From Flavobacterium sp. N2270 (GTDB lineage: Bacteria; Bacteroidota; Bacteroidia; Flavobacteriales; Flavobacteriaceae): a DNA stretch of 64,000 nt. Positions within the stretch are counted from its first letter, which is position 1. Each line of letters opens with the position of its first letter. The stretch is taken from NCBI RefSeq assembly GCF_025947225.1, contig NZ_CP110005.1:2356001-2420000 (forward strand), in the 5' to 3' direction. Of this stretch, positions 1 to 9,067 are shown piece after piece. A program made the position numbers and the translations under genes. The notes beneath the pieces are model-generated. The model was not told the origin of the DNA. It ran no database searches and worked only from the letters and a program-made list of their open reading frames with translations.

Positions 1-1
1 T

Positions 2-268
2 TATGACAATGCTTCTAAAGAATATATTGCAACTTGGGCAGATAATATGGGAACAGGTTTATTGGTTTCTCGTGGCCAATATGACGAAGCAACTAAATCA
101 ATAACCTTTAACGGAAAAATGGTTGACCCAGTAACTGGAAAAGAAAAAAGCATAAAAGAAGTTATTACTTATATTGATGCTGACAACCAAAAAATGGAAA
201 TGTTTGACATAAATGCAGATGGAACTGAGTTTAAAAACATGGAAATTCTTTCAAAAAGAAGAAAATAA
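2..268 (+). CDS. DUF1579 family protein, C-terminal part
   Basis: Only the last 88 codons are present; the frame is open from base 2 and the gene starts upstream of the window. The visible part (YDNASKEYIATWADNMGTG, then a stretch ending in a short basic tail) reads like the end of a DUF1579 domain, a beta-rich lipocalin-like fold found in small, often exported proteins of unknown function. An internal ATG at 47 is not a credible start because the frame and the family similarity continue upstream of it. It is followed by a clear terminator before purL. Family assignment is from recalled sequence pattern; function is unknown. Confidence 0.55.
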   Translation, partial: YDNASKEYIATWADNMGTGLLVSRGQYDEATKSITFNGKMVDPVTGKEKSIKEVITYIDADNQKMEMFDINADGTEFKNMEILSKRRK

Positions 269-292
269 TTCCCTTATAAAAGTATAAAACAT

Positions 293-325
293 AAAGCTGT
301 TCAGAAAAAGAACAGCTTTTTTATT
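293..325 (+). terminator. Rho-independent terminator after the DUF1579 gene
   Basis: A 10-bp perfect stem (AAAGCTGTTC / GAACAGCTTT, 293-302 and 310-319) with a 7-nt loop is followed by a T-rich run. Confidence 0.85.
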
Positions 326-343
326 TTTATACACTACTAAAAC

Positions 344-374
344 TTTGAACTTCTAACTTTTTAGAATAAATTTG
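344..374 (+). promoter_or_regulatory. purL promoter
   Basis: TTTG (344-347), a 19-bp spacer and TAAATTTG (367-374) match the Bacteroidetes promoter consensus exactly. The -7 element overlaps a TTG triplet at 372 that is in frame with purL, so that triplet cannot be the translation start. Confidence 0.8.
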
Positions 375-410
375 CACTTTAAAAACAACAACACAAAACA
401 ACTACATACA

Positions 411-3400
411 ATGATTCATTTCTTCGGGAACAAAACCAACAAGGTTTTTGCAGTTCAGTCGCAAAACGAATTTACAGCAGAAGACATCAACAAATTAAAT
501 TGGCTTTTTGGTAGCGCTCATAAAATAGAAAAATCCGTACTTACGGATTTTTTTGTTGGACCACGTTCAGCAATGATAACACCTTGGAGTACAAATGCTG
601 TTGAAATTACTCAAAATATGGGTATTTCTGGAATTATTAGAATTGAAGAATTTGAAACTTGCTCATCAGATTTTAAAGATTTTGATCCAATGATTTCTCA
701 AAAATATACTGAATTAAATCAGGATATTTACACGATTAATGTGCAACCAGAAGCAATTCTTGATATTGATGATATTGCTGCATATAATACATCTGAAGGT
801 TTAGCATTAAACGAAGAAGAAGTTGAATATTTAAATAATTTAGCTACCAAATTAGGTAGAAAATTAACTGATTCTGAAATATTTGCTTTCTCACAGGCCA
901 ATTCAGAACATTGTCGTCATAAAATCTTCAACGGAACATTTATAATTGATGGAGAAGAAATGCCAACTTCTTTATTTAAATTAATTAGAAAAACATCGGA
1001 AACCAATCCTAACGATATTGTTTCTGCTTATAAGGATAATGTAGCTTTTGTAAAAGGACCAAGAGTAGAACAATTTGCTCCTAAAAGCGCTGACAAACCT
1101 GATTTTTACGAAAAGAAAGACTTTGATTCGGTAATTTCATTAAAAGCAGAAACACATAATTTCCCTACAACTGTTGAGCCTTTTAACGGTGCCGCAACGG
1201 GTTCTGGTGGAGAAATTCGCGATCGTTTAGCAGGTGGACAAGGTTCTTTACCTTTAGCTGGAACTGCTGTTTACATGACTTCATATTCGCGTTTAGCTGA
1301 CCCATTCGACTCCGCTCAGGGCAAGCCTTGGGAAAACGGAATGGAAGAACGTAAATGGTTGTATCAAACTCCAATGGATATCTTAATCAAAGCTTCTAAT
1401 GGAGCTTCAGATTTTGGTAATAAATTTGGTCAACCACTAATTACTGGTTCTATACTTACGTTTGAACATGAAGAAGATGCTCGTAAACTTGGTTTCGATA
1501 AAGTAATCATGCAAGCAGGTGGAATTGGCTACGGAAAATTAGACCAAGCAATTAAGAAAAAACCACAAGAAGGAGATAAAATTGTAATTCTTGGTGGAGA
1601 AAATTATAGAATTGGAATGGGTGGAGCTGCTGTATCTTCTGCAGATACTGGTGAATTTAGTTCAGGAATTGAATTAAATGCCATTCAACGTTCTAATCCA
1701 GAAATGCAAAAACGTGCTGCTAATGCTATTCGTGGTTTAGTAGAAAGCGATAATAATCCTATTGTTTCTATTCACGATCATGGTGCTGGCGGACATTTAA
1801 ATTGTTTGACTGAACTTGTAGAAGAAACTGGAGGTTTAATCGATTTAGACAAATTACCTGTGGGTGACCCTACTCTTTCCGCTAAAGAAATTATCGGTAA
1901 CGAATCGCAAGAAAGAATGGGATTGGTTATTGGTAAAAAAGATATCGACATTTTACAACGAATTGCAGACAGAGAGCGTTCTCCAATGTATGAAGTTGGT
2001 GATGTTACTAACGATCATCGTTTTGCTTTTGAATCAAAAACTACAGGTGCAAAACCAATGGATTATGCTTTAGAAGATTTCTTCGGAAGTTCTCCAAAAA
2101 CAATAATGACAGATTCATCTATTCAAAGAAAATATTCTAATCTAGAGTACGACAAAAAAAATATTTCGACTTATTTAGAACAAGTTTTACAATTAGAAGC
2201 AGTAGCTTGTAAAGATTGGTTGACTAATAAAGTAGACAGATGTGTTGGTGGTAAAGTTGCCAAACAACAATGTGCAGGTCCATTACAATTACCTTTAAAT
2301 AATGTTGGTGTTATGGCACTAGATTTTAATGGTAAAGAAGGTATAGCAACATCTATCGGCCACTCGCCTATTGCAGCTTTAGTTGATCCCGTTGCAGGAA
2401 GTAGAACTGCAATAGCAGAAGCTTTATCTAATATTATTTGGGCGCCAATTAAGGACAATTTAAAAGGTATATCGCTTTCAGCGAACTGGATGTGGGCTTG
2501 TAAAAATGAAGGAGAAGATGCTCGATTGTACCAAGCAGTTAAAGGTTGTTCTGATTTTGCATTGGAATTAGGAATCAATATCCCAACAGGAAAAGATTCG
2601 CTTTCTATGAAGCAAAAATATCCAAATGATGAAGTAATTGCTCCAGGAACGGTTATTATTTCAGCGGCTGGAAATTGTACCAATATTACTAAAGTTGTGG
2701 AACCTGTTTTACAAAAAGACGGTGGTTCAATTTACTATATCAATTTATCGCAAGATGAGTTTAAATTAGGTGGTTCTTCATTTGCTCAAATATTGAATAA
2801 AATTGGAAACGAAGTCCCAACTATAAAAGATGCTGCATTCTTTAAAAATGCATTCAATACTATTCAAGAATTAATAAAAGACCGTCAAATTGTTGCAGGA
2901 CATGATATAGGAAGTGGTGGATTAATTACTACATTATTAGAAATGTGTTTTGCCGATGTAAATTTAGGTGCGAAGATTGATTTCTCTGTATTTGAAGAAA
3001 AAGATATTATTAAATATTTATTTGCTGAAAATATTGGAATTGTTTTCCAAGCTAAAGAAGATGCTGTTTTAGAAAATAGATTAAAAGAGAATAACGTTTC
3101 TTTTTATAAATTAGGAACAGTTACAAACGATGAAAGACTAGAATTTGGTCCTTGCGGATTAGATATTCCAAAATACAGAGATATTTGGTTTAAAACTTCA
3201 TTCCTATTAGATTCTAAACAATCTAAAAACGGAACTGCAAAAGAACGTTTTGAAAATTACAAAAACCAAGCCTTAACTTATACTTTCCCGTCTCATTTTA
3301 CAGGAAAAGCACCAGTAATTGATGATTCGAAACCAAGACCTAAAGCTGCTATTATTCGAGAAAAAGGAAGTAATTCTGAACGTGAAATGGCAAACGCAAT

Positions 3401-4085
3401 GTATTTAGCAGGTTTTGATGTTAAAGATGTTCATATGACTGATTTAATTTCAGGACGCGAAACATTAGAAGACATTCAATTTATTGGAGCAGTTGGTGGA
3501 TTTTCAAATTCAGATGTATTAGGTTCGGCTAAAGGTTGGGCTGGAGCATTTTTATATAACGAAAAAGCAAATACGGCTTTAAAGAATTTCTTTAAAAGAG
3601 AAGACACTCTTTCTGTTGGAATTTGTAACGGTTGTCAGCTTTGGATGGAATTAGAATTAATTAATCCAGAACATGAAGTACATGGAAAAATGCTTCATAA
3701 TAATTCAAACAAACACGAAAGTATTTTTACATCGGTAACGGTTCAAAAGAACAATTCAGTGATGCTTTCTACTTTAGAAGGAACAACATTAGGAGTTTGG
3801 GTTTCTCATGGTGAAGGAAAGTTTAATTTACCTTACAGTGAAGATAAGTATAACATTGTAGGTAAATACGGTTACGATTCTTATCCTGCCAATCCTAATG
3901 GTTCTGATTTTAACACAGCAATGATGTGTGACACTACTGGAAGACATTTGGTTATGATGCCACACATTGAACGTTCAACTTTCCCTTGGAACTGGGCACA
4001 TTATCCAGATAGAGGTCAAAAAGATGAAGTTTCTCCATGGCATGAAGCCTTTGTTAATGCTAAAAAATGGATTGATAAGCAATAA
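411..4085 (+). CDS. purL: Phosphoribosylformylglycinamidine synthase (single-chain PurL)
   Basis: Catalyses the ATP- and glutamine-dependent conversion of FGAR to FGAM in de novo purine synthesis, in the cytoplasm. The 1224-residue chain has the long single-polypeptide form (as in Proteobacteria): an N-terminal PurS-like part, the duplicated synthase core (QANSEHCRH near residue 165, SLKAETHNFPTTVEPF near 245), and a C-terminal class I glutaminase with the nucleophile Cys in VGICNGCQLWME and the His of MMPHIERS. The start is set at the ATG at 411 (MIHFFGNKTN); an upstream in-frame TTG lies inside the promoter. Oddity: between SRLAD and WENGMEERKW the chain carries PFDSAQGK, encoded by a dispersed flavobacterial repeat (see 1301-1327). 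Monocistronic between two terminators. Confidence 0.97.
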   Translation: MIHFFGNKTNKVFAVQSQNEFTAEDINKLNWLFGSAHKIEKSVLTDFFVGPRSAMITPWSTNAVEITQNMGISGIIRIEEFETCSSDFKDFDPMISQKYTELNQDIYTINVQPEAILDIDDIAAYNTSEGLALNEEEVEYLNNLATKLGRKLTDSEIFAFSQANSEHCRHKIFNGTFIIDGEEMPTSLFKLIRKTSETNPNDIVSAYKDNVAFVKGPRVEQFAPKSADKPDFYEKKDFDSVISLKAETHNFPTTVEPFNGAATGSGGEIRDRLAGGQGSLPLAGTAVYMTSYSRLADPFDSAQGKPWENGMEERKWLYQTPMDILIKASNGASDFGNKFGQPLITGSILTFEHEEDARKLGFDKVIMQAGGIGYGKLDQAIKKKPQEGDKIVILGGENYRIGMGGAAVSSADTGEFSSGIELNAIQRSNPEMQKRAANAIRGLVESDNNPIVSIHDHGAGGHLNCLTELVEETGGLIDLDKLPVGDPTLSAKEIIGNESQERMGLVIGKKDIDILQRIADRERSPMYEVGDVTNDHRFAFESKTTGAKPMDYALEDFFGSSPKTIMTDSSIQRKYSNLEYDKKNISTYLEQVLQLEAVACKDWLTNKVDRCVGGKVAKQQCAGPLQLPLNNVGVMALDFNGKEGIATSIGHSPIAALVDPVAGSRTAIAEALSNIIWAPIKDNLKGISLSANWMWACKNEGEDARLYQAVKGCSDFALELGINIPTGKDSLSMKQKYPNDEVIAPGTVIISAAGNCTNITKVVEPVLQKDGGSIYYINLSQDEFKLGGSSFAQILNKIGNEVPTIKDAAFFKNAFNTIQELIKDRQIVAGHDIGSGGLITTLLEMCFADVNLGAKIDFSVFEEKDIIKYLFAENIGIVFQAKEDAVLENRLKENNVSFYKLGTVTNDERLEFGPCGLDIPKYRDIWFKTSFLLDSKQSKNGTAKERFENYKNQALTYTFPSHFTGKAPVIDDSKPRPKAAIIREKGSNSEREMANAMYLAGFDVKDVHMTDLISGRETLEDIQFIGAVGGFSNSDVLGSAKGWAGAFLYNEKANTALKNFFKREDTLSVGICNGCQLWMELELINPEHEVHGKMLHNNSNKHESIFTSVTVQKNNSVMLSTLEGTTLGVWVSHGEGKFNLPYSEDKYNIVGKYGYDSYPANPNGSDFNTAMMCDTTGRHLVMMPHIERSTFPWNWAHYPDRGQKDEVSPWHEAFVNAKKWIDKQ
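1301..1327. repeat. Dispersed flavobacterial repeat inserted in frame in purL
   Basis: The bases include ATTCGACTCCGCTCAGGGC, read in purL as PFDSAQGK and on the other strand as PERSRM. From memory this is a common short repeat in Flavobacterium genomes, usually intergenic; here it adds roughly 6-8 codons to an essential enzyme without breaking the frame. Its higher GC content stands out from the surrounding codons. Confidence 0.65.
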
Positions 4086-4102
4086 TTTATAAAAAATAAT
4101 TC

Positions 4103-4142
4103 AAAAACCTTAATTTAAACAGTTTAGATTAAGGTTTTTTAT
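4103..4142 (+). terminator. Terminator after purL
   Basis: AAAAACCTTAAT (4103-4114) pairs with ATTAAGGTTTTT (4128-4139); the inner bases also pair partly, and a T run follows. Confidence 0.8.
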
Positions 4143-4147
4143 TTTTA

Positions 4148-4159
4148 TATGCACGCATA
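4148..4159. promoter_or_regulatory. Putative MarR operator upstream of the acyl-CoA synthetase
   Basis: TATGCACGCATA is an inverted repeat TATGC-N2-GCATA and matches the core of the perfect palindrome in front of the MarR gene (6111-6138). It lies about 105 bp upstream of the synthetase start, which suggests a shared regulator. That is inference from similarity of the two sites. Confidence 0.5.
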
Positions 4160-4213
4160 ACATTCTTTATTTCAATAAGATAAAAAAATCAATTGTCAAT
4201 ATTTTAAAAAATT

Positions 4214-4244
4214 GGTTAATTAATTAAAATTTCCTAATTTGCAT
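4214..4244 (+). promoter_or_regulatory. Possible promoter of the acyl-CoA synthetase gene
   Basis: ATTG, about 19 bp, then CTAATTTG. The final TTTG matches the Bacteroidetes -7 consensus but the TA lies one base off, so the match is imperfect. It lies about 25 bp before the start codon. Confidence 0.4.
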
Positions 4245-4263
4245 AACTAATAAATTGTGAATT

Positions 4264-6036
4264 ATGAACAATATTACTCGCTTATTTGATTTTCCATATC
4301 ATCAATTGGAAAAATATAATTTATCTGATGCTTTAGTTACTAAATACGGTAACGATTGGATAAAAACATCAACAAAAGAATATCTAGATAAAGCCAATAC
4401 AATTTCAAGAGGATTGCTAAATTTAGGAGTTAATAAAAACGATAAAATTGCTGTTATTTCATCAAATAATAGAACAGAATGGCATATTTGTGATGTAGGA
4501 ATCTTACAAACTGGTGCTCAAAATGTTCCAATATATCCAACAATTTCAAGTGAAGATTATGAATATATTTTAAATCATTCCGAATCAAGTTACTGTTTCA
4601 TTTCTGATATTGAAGTTTATAATAAAATTAAAGAAATTAAAGCAAACGTTCCTGGTTTAAAAGAAATATATTCTTTTGATGAAATTGAAGGATGTAAAAA
4701 CTGGAATGAAATTCTTAATCTAGGAGAAAACAAAGATAATCAAGACCAAGTTGAAGCTAGAAAAGATGCAATTGTAACAACAGATTTAGCAACAATAATT
4801 TATACCTCAGGAACAACAGGAAGACCAAAAGGTGTTATGTTAACTCATGAAAATATTGTTAGTGATGTTTTAATGAGTGCAAAAAGAGTTCCTTTAAGAC
4901 CTGGTGATACTAGAGCCTTAAGTTTCTTACCCATTTGTCACATTTTTGAAAGAATGCTAACTTATTTGTACCAATATTATGGTATTTCAATATATTTTGC
5001 TGAAAGTATTGAAAAAATTAGCGACAATTTAAAAGAGGTTCATCCACATGTAATGTCTGTTGTACCAAGATTACTTGAAAAAGTGTACGACAAAATTTAT
5101 GCTAAAGGAGCAGATTTAACAGGTATTAAGAAAAGATTATTCTTCTGGGCATTAGATTTAGGAATGAATTATAAACCCTATGGTGAAAACGGAGCATGGT
5201 ATGAATTCCAACTTAAAATTGCTCGTAAATTAATTTTCTCTAAGTGGCAAGAAGGTTTAGGGGGAGAATTAGAATTACTAGTTTGTGGAAGTGCTGCTTT
5301 ACAAACAAGATTATCAAAAGTATTTTGTGCTGCAAACATTCCTGTAATGGAAGGTTATGGTTTAACCGAAACTTCACCAGTAATCTCTGTTAACGACATG
5401 AGAAATGGTGGATTTAGAGTTGGAACTGTTGGCAAAGTAATTGAAGGAGTGGAAGTTAAAATTGCTGAAGATGGTGAAATTCTTTGTAAAGGACCAAATG
5501 TAATGAAAGGCTATTATAAAGATGAAACACAAACAAATGAAGTTTTAAAAAATAATTATTTCCATACTGGAGATATAGGAGAAATAGATTCAGATGGATT
5601 CTTAAAAATTACTGACCGTAAAAAAGAAATGTTTAAAACTTCTGGTGGTAAATATGTTGCTCCTCAAATTTTAGAAAACACATTTAAACAATCAAGATTT
5701 ATTGAACAAATTATGGTAATTGGTGAAGGTGAAAAAATGCCTGCAGCTTTTATACAACCTAATTTCGATTTTATAAAAGATTGGGCAACTCGTAAAAAAA
5801 TAAATATTGGAACAACTAATGAAGAAATAATTCAAAACTCCGAATTAATTAATCGTATTCAAGAAGAAATAAATGATGCAAACGAGAAATTTGGAAATTG
5901 GGAAAAAATTAAACGTTTCGAACTTACTCCAGATATCTGGTCAATAGATGCTGGCCATCTTACTCCAACCATGAAATTAAAGAGAAAAATTATAAAAGAA
6001 ATGTATAAAGATTTATATAATAAAATTTATAGCTAA
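4264..6036 (+). CDS. Long-chain fatty acid:CoA ligase (AMP-forming)
   Basis: Activates fatty acids to acyl-CoA through an acyl-adenylate, feeding the beta-oxidation genes downstream. The 590-residue chain shows the ANL superfamily signature IIYTSGTTGRPKGVMLTHEN near residue 180, the A5 motif (EGYGLTETSP) near 365, and the A7/A8 hinge (FHTGDIGEIDSDGFLKITDR, then KKEMFKTSGGKYVAP). Length and motif order fit the FAA1/long-chain class rather than short-chain acetyl-CoA synthetases. It has its own promoter region and terminator, so it is a separate unit from the fad operon. A possible MarR operator copy lies upstream, suggesting co-regulation. Substrate chain length is inferred from family and context. 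Confidence 0.92.
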   Translation: MNNITRLFDFPYHQLEKYNLSDALVTKYGNDWIKTSTKEYLDKANTISRGLLNLGVNKNDKIAVISSNNRTEWHICDVGILQTGAQNVPIYPTISSEDYEYILNHSESSYCFISDIEVYNKIKEIKANVPGLKEIYSFDEIEGCKNWNEILNLGENKDNQDQVEARKDAIVTTDLATIIYTSGTTGRPKGVMLTHENIVSDVLMSAKRVPLRPGDTRALSFLPICHIFERMLTYLYQYYGISIYFAESIEKISDNLKEVHPHVMSVVPRLLEKVYDKIYAKGADLTGIKKRLFFWALDLGMNYKPYGENGAWYEFQLKIARKLIFSKWQEGLGGELELLVCGSAALQTRLSKVFCAANIPVMEGYGLTETSPVISVNDMRNGGFRVGTVGKVIEGVEVKIAEDGEILCKGPNVMKGYYKDETQTNEVLKNNYFHTGDIGEIDSDGFLKITDRKKEMFKTSGGKYVAPQILENTFKQSRFIEQIMVIGEGEKMPAAFIQPNFDFIKDWATRKKINIGTTNEEIIQNSELINRIQEEINDANEKFGNWEKIKRFELTPDIWSIDAGHLTPTMKLKRKIIKEMYKDLYNKIYS

Positions 6037-6045
6037 TCATTTTTT

Positions 6046-6080
6046 AACACCTTACCTATTATATAGATAAGGTGTTTTTA
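6046..6080 (+). terminator. Terminator after the acyl-CoA synthetase
   Basis: AACACCTTA (6046-6054) pairs with TAAGGTGTT (6068-6076), followed by T-rich sequence. Confidence 0.75.
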
Positions 6081-6110
6081 TTTTATTTAAATTTTTTATA
6101 AAAAATTTTC

Positions 6111-6149
6111 AAAAATACTATGCGCGCATAGTATTTTTTTTTATCTTTG
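6111..6149 (+). promoter_or_regulatory. MarR operator palindrome and promoter of the fad operon
   Basis: A perfect 28-bp palindrome (6111-6138; core ATACTATGCGCGCATAGTAT) covers the place where the -33 element would lie, directly before TATCTTTG (6142-6149), a consensus -7 element. The MarR gene starts 18 bp further on. This is the standard layout for a repressor that controls its own operon; binding itself is inferred. Confidence 0.75.
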
Positions 6150-6166
6150 ATTTTAAGTTACAATTT

Positions 6167-6643
6167 ATGAAAGACAAAACAATAGATTATATATTAAGAG
6201 CAACTTGGCAGGCAGTAGCAAGAATGTACAATGAAGAAGCTTCAAAGTATGGCGCTACAATGGCAACAGGTTTTGCATTATTAAGTATAGATAGAGAAAA
6301 AGGAACTCCTTCAACTTCATTAGGTCCAAAAATGGGGATGGAAGCTACTAGTCTTACTAGGACTCTAAAATCTATGGAGGAAAGAGGTTTAATTACAAGA
6401 AAGAAAAATCCTAATGATGGTCGTGGTGTTTTAATCCACTTAACTGAAGAAGGTCTAGATAAAAGGGAACTTTCTAAGACAACAGTTTTAAAATTTAATG
6501 AAACAATAAAACAGCATGTAACCGAAGAACAACTTCAGAACTTCCTAGAAGTTTCGGATATAATTAATGAATTAATTGCTGATAAGAAAATTTATATAGA
6601 CCCAGATAATTTAAAAAAACAAAACAAAATAGCCTCGATATAA
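6167..6643 (+). CDS. MarR family transcriptional regulator
   Basis: A 158-residue winged-helix protein. The recognition-helix and wing region reads ATSLTRTLKSMEERGLITRK followed by NPNDGRGVLIHLTEEG, the hallmark DGR wing of MarR proteins (about residues 63-100). Amphipathic helices on both sides would form the dimer interface. It is the first gene of an operon with fadN, fadA and fadE, and a perfect palindrome lies over its promoter. A related TATGC-N2-GCATA site precedes the acyl-CoA synthetase. I infer that it represses fatty acid degradation and responds to an acyl-CoA or fatty acid, as other regulators of such operons do; the ligand is not visible in the sequence. Confidence 0.9.
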   Translation: MKDKTIDYILRATWQAVARMYNEEASKYGATMATGFALLSIDREKGTPSTSLGPKMGMEATSLTRTLKSMEERGLITRKKNPNDGRGVLIHLTEEGLDKRELSKTTVLKFNETIKQHVTEEQLQNFLEVSDIINELIADKKIYIDPDNLKKQNKIASI

Positions 6644-6670
6644 TCGAGATAATCAAAATTAAATTAACAG

Positions 6671-9061
6671 ATGAAACGTAATATTAAAAAAGTTGCTGTT
6701 ATTGGTTCAGGAATTATGGGAAGTGGAATTGCTTGTCATTTCGCAAATATTGGTGTAGAAGTACTTTTACTAGATATTGTTCCTAGAGAATTAACGGCTG
6801 TAGAAGAAAAGAAAGGGTTAACTTTAGAAAGTAAAGCAGTTAGGAATCGTTTAGTAAACGATCATTTGACTAACGCGTTAAAATCTAAACCATCTCCAAT
6901 TTATCATCCAAGTTTTGCCAATAGAATTACTACAGGTAACACAACAGATGATATGGCAAAAATTGCCGGTGTAGATTGGATTATTGAAGTAGTTGTTGAA
7001 AGACTTGATATCAAAAAACTAGTTTTCGAACAAGTTGAAAAATACAGAAAGCCTGGTACATTAATCACTTCAAACACTTCTGGAATTCCTATTCAGTTTA
7101 TGAGCGAAGGAAGAAGCGAAGATTTCCAAAAACACTTTTGTGGAACGCATTTCTTCAATCCTGCTCGTTACTTAAAATTATTCGAAATTATTCCTGGTCC
7201 ACAATCTTCAACAGAAGTATTGGATTTCTTAAATAGTTATGGTGAAAAATTCTTAGGAAAAACTTCAGTTGTAGCTAAAGATACTCCAGCTTTTATTGGA
7301 AATAGAATCGGAATCTTCGGAATCCAAAGTTTATTTCATCAAGTAAAAGAAATGGGATTAACGGTTGAAGAAGTAGATAAATTAACAGGTCCAGTTATTG
7401 GTCGCCCAAAATCAGCGACTTTCAGAACAGTTGATGTTGTTGGTTTAGATACTTTAGTTCACGTTGCAAACGGAATTTATGAAAATTGTCCAAACGACGA
7501 ATCGCATGAATTATTCAAATTACCTGCTTTTGTTAACACAATGATGGAAAACCAATGGCTTGGAAGTAAATCGGGTCAAGGTTTCTATAAAAAGGAAGGT
7601 AAAGAAATATTAGCTTTAGATTTAGATACTTTAGAATATAGAGCCAGTAAAAAAGCATCTTTTGCTACTTTAGAATTAACAAAAACAATTGACAAACCAA
7701 TTGACAGATTCAAAGTTTTAGTCAAAGGAAAAGACAAAGCAGGTGAATTCTACCGAAAAAACTTTGCTTCAATGTTCCAATATTGTTCAAACCGTATTCC
7801 TGAAATTACAGAAGATTTTTACAAAATTGACGATGCTATGAAAGCCGGTTTCGGTTGGGAAAATGGTCCTTTCGAAATTTGGGATGCCATTGGTGTTGAA
7901 AAAGGAATTGAATTAATGAAGGCGGAAGGTTATACCCCAGCTGCTTGGGTTAATGATATGGTTGCCTCTGGAACTACTTCTTTTTACTCTGTAAAAGATG
8001 GTGCTACTCACTTCTACTCTATTACCAATAAAAAAGTAGAAAAAATTCCTGGTCAAGATGCATTCATTATTTTGAATAACATTCGCGATAATAAAAAAGT
8101 ATGGAACAACAGCGATTCAATCATTACCGATTTAGGGGATGGAATTATCAATTTAGAATTTACTTCAAAAATGAATTCTATTGGTGCTGGTGTTTTACAA
8201 GGAATAAACAAAGCCATAGATATTGCTGAAAAAGATTATAATGGTTTAGTTATTGGAAATCAAGGAACAAATTTCTCTGTTGGAGCTAATTTAGGAATGA
8301 TTTTTATGATGGCTGTTGAGCAAGAATATGACGAATTAAACATGGCTATCAAAATGTTTCAAGATACGATGATGCGTTGTCGTTATTCTGCAATTCCTGT
8401 TATTGCTGCTCCTCATGGAATGACTCTTGGTGGTGGTTGTGAACTTACAATGCACGCTGATAGAGCTGTTGCTGCTGCTGAAACCTATATTGGTTTAGTA
8501 GAATTTGGAGTTGGTGTAATTCCTGGTGGTGGTGGTTCTAAAGAAATGGCATTAAGAGCTTCTGACCTTTTCCGTAAAAACGATGTTGAATTAAATGTTT
8601 TACAAGAATATTTCTTAACTGTTGGTATGGCGAAAGTGGCAACATCTGCTTACGAAGGTTTTGATACTGGCGTTTTACAAAAAGGTAGAGATATCGTTGT
8701 TGTTAACAAAGACCGTCAAATTGCAACTGCTAAACAAGTAGCGTTACAAATGGCAGAACAAGGTTATACGCAAGCTCCACGTAGAAAAGATATTAAAGTA
8801 CTTGGAAAACAAGCTTTAGGTATGTTCTTGGTTGGAACTGATAGTATGGAAGCAGGAAAGTATATTTCGGAGCACGATAAGAAAATTGCAAACAAATTAG
8901 CGTATGTAATGGCTGGTGGGGATTTATCAGAACCTACTCTAGTAACAGAACAGTATTTATTAGATTTAGAAAGAGAAGCATTTTTATCACTTACAGGTGA
9001 AAGAAAATCTTTGGAAAGAATCCAACACATGTTAACTAAAGGGAAACCGTTAAGAAACTAA
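6671..9061 (+). CDS. fadN: 3-hydroxyacyl-CoA dehydrogenase / enoyl-CoA hydratase (FadN type)
   Basis: Bifunctional beta-oxidation enzyme of 796 residues. The N-terminal NAD-binding Rossmann motif is VAVIGSGIMGSGIACHFA (residues 8-25), followed by the dehydrogenase motif HFFNPARYLKLFEI. The C-terminal half carries an enoyl-CoA hydratase (crotonase) domain with GTNFSVGANLGMIF, HGMTLGGGCELTMHADRA and LVEFGVGVIPGGGG. The domain order (dehydrogenase first) and length match Bacillus FadN rather than E. coli FadB, where the hydratase comes first. The gene order fadN-fadA-fadE also matches the Bacillus fadNAE operon. It starts 27 bp after marR and ends 6 bp before fadA. Confidence 0.93.
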   Translation: MKRNIKKVAVIGSGIMGSGIACHFANIGVEVLLLDIVPRELTAVEEKKGLTLESKAVRNRLVNDHLTNALKSKPSPIYHPSFANRITTGNTTDDMAKIAGVDWIIEVVVERLDIKKLVFEQVEKYRKPGTLITSNTSGIPIQFMSEGRSEDFQKHFCGTHFFNPARYLKLFEIIPGPQSSTEVLDFLNSYGEKFLGKTSVVAKDTPAFIGNRIGIFGIQSLFHQVKEMGLTVEEVDKLTGPVIGRPKSATFRTVDVVGLDTLVHVANGIYENCPNDESHELFKLPAFVNTMMENQWLGSKSGQGFYKKEGKEILALDLDTLEYRASKKASFATLELTKTIDKPIDRFKVLVKGKDKAGEFYRKNFASMFQYCSNRIPEITEDFYKIDDAMKAGFGWENGPFEIWDAIGVEKGIELMKAEGYTPAAWVNDMVASGTTSFYSVKDGATHFYSITNKKVEKIPGQDAFIILNNIRDNKKVWNNSDSIITDLGDGIINLEFTSKMNSIGAGVLQGINKAIDIAEKDYNGLVIGNQGTNFSVGANLGMIFMMAVEQEYDELNMAIKMFQDTMMRCRYSAIPVIAAPHGMTLGGGCELTMHADRAVAAAETYIGLVEFGVGVIPGGGGSKEMALRASDLFRKNDVELNVLQEYFLTVGMAKVATSAYEGFDTGVLQKGRDIVVVNKDRQIATAKQVALQMAEQGYTQAPRRKDIKVLGKQALGMFLVGTDSMEAGKYISEHDKKIANKLAYVMAGGDLSEPTLVTEQYLLDLEREAFLSLTGERKSLERIQHMLTKGKPLRN

Positions 9062-9067
9062 GAAATT

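Noticed and set aside
372..410. TTG-initiated N-terminal extension of purL
   Set aside because: The TTG is part of the -7 promoter element, so it would lie upstream of the transcript start; the ATG at 411 gives the expected N terminus.
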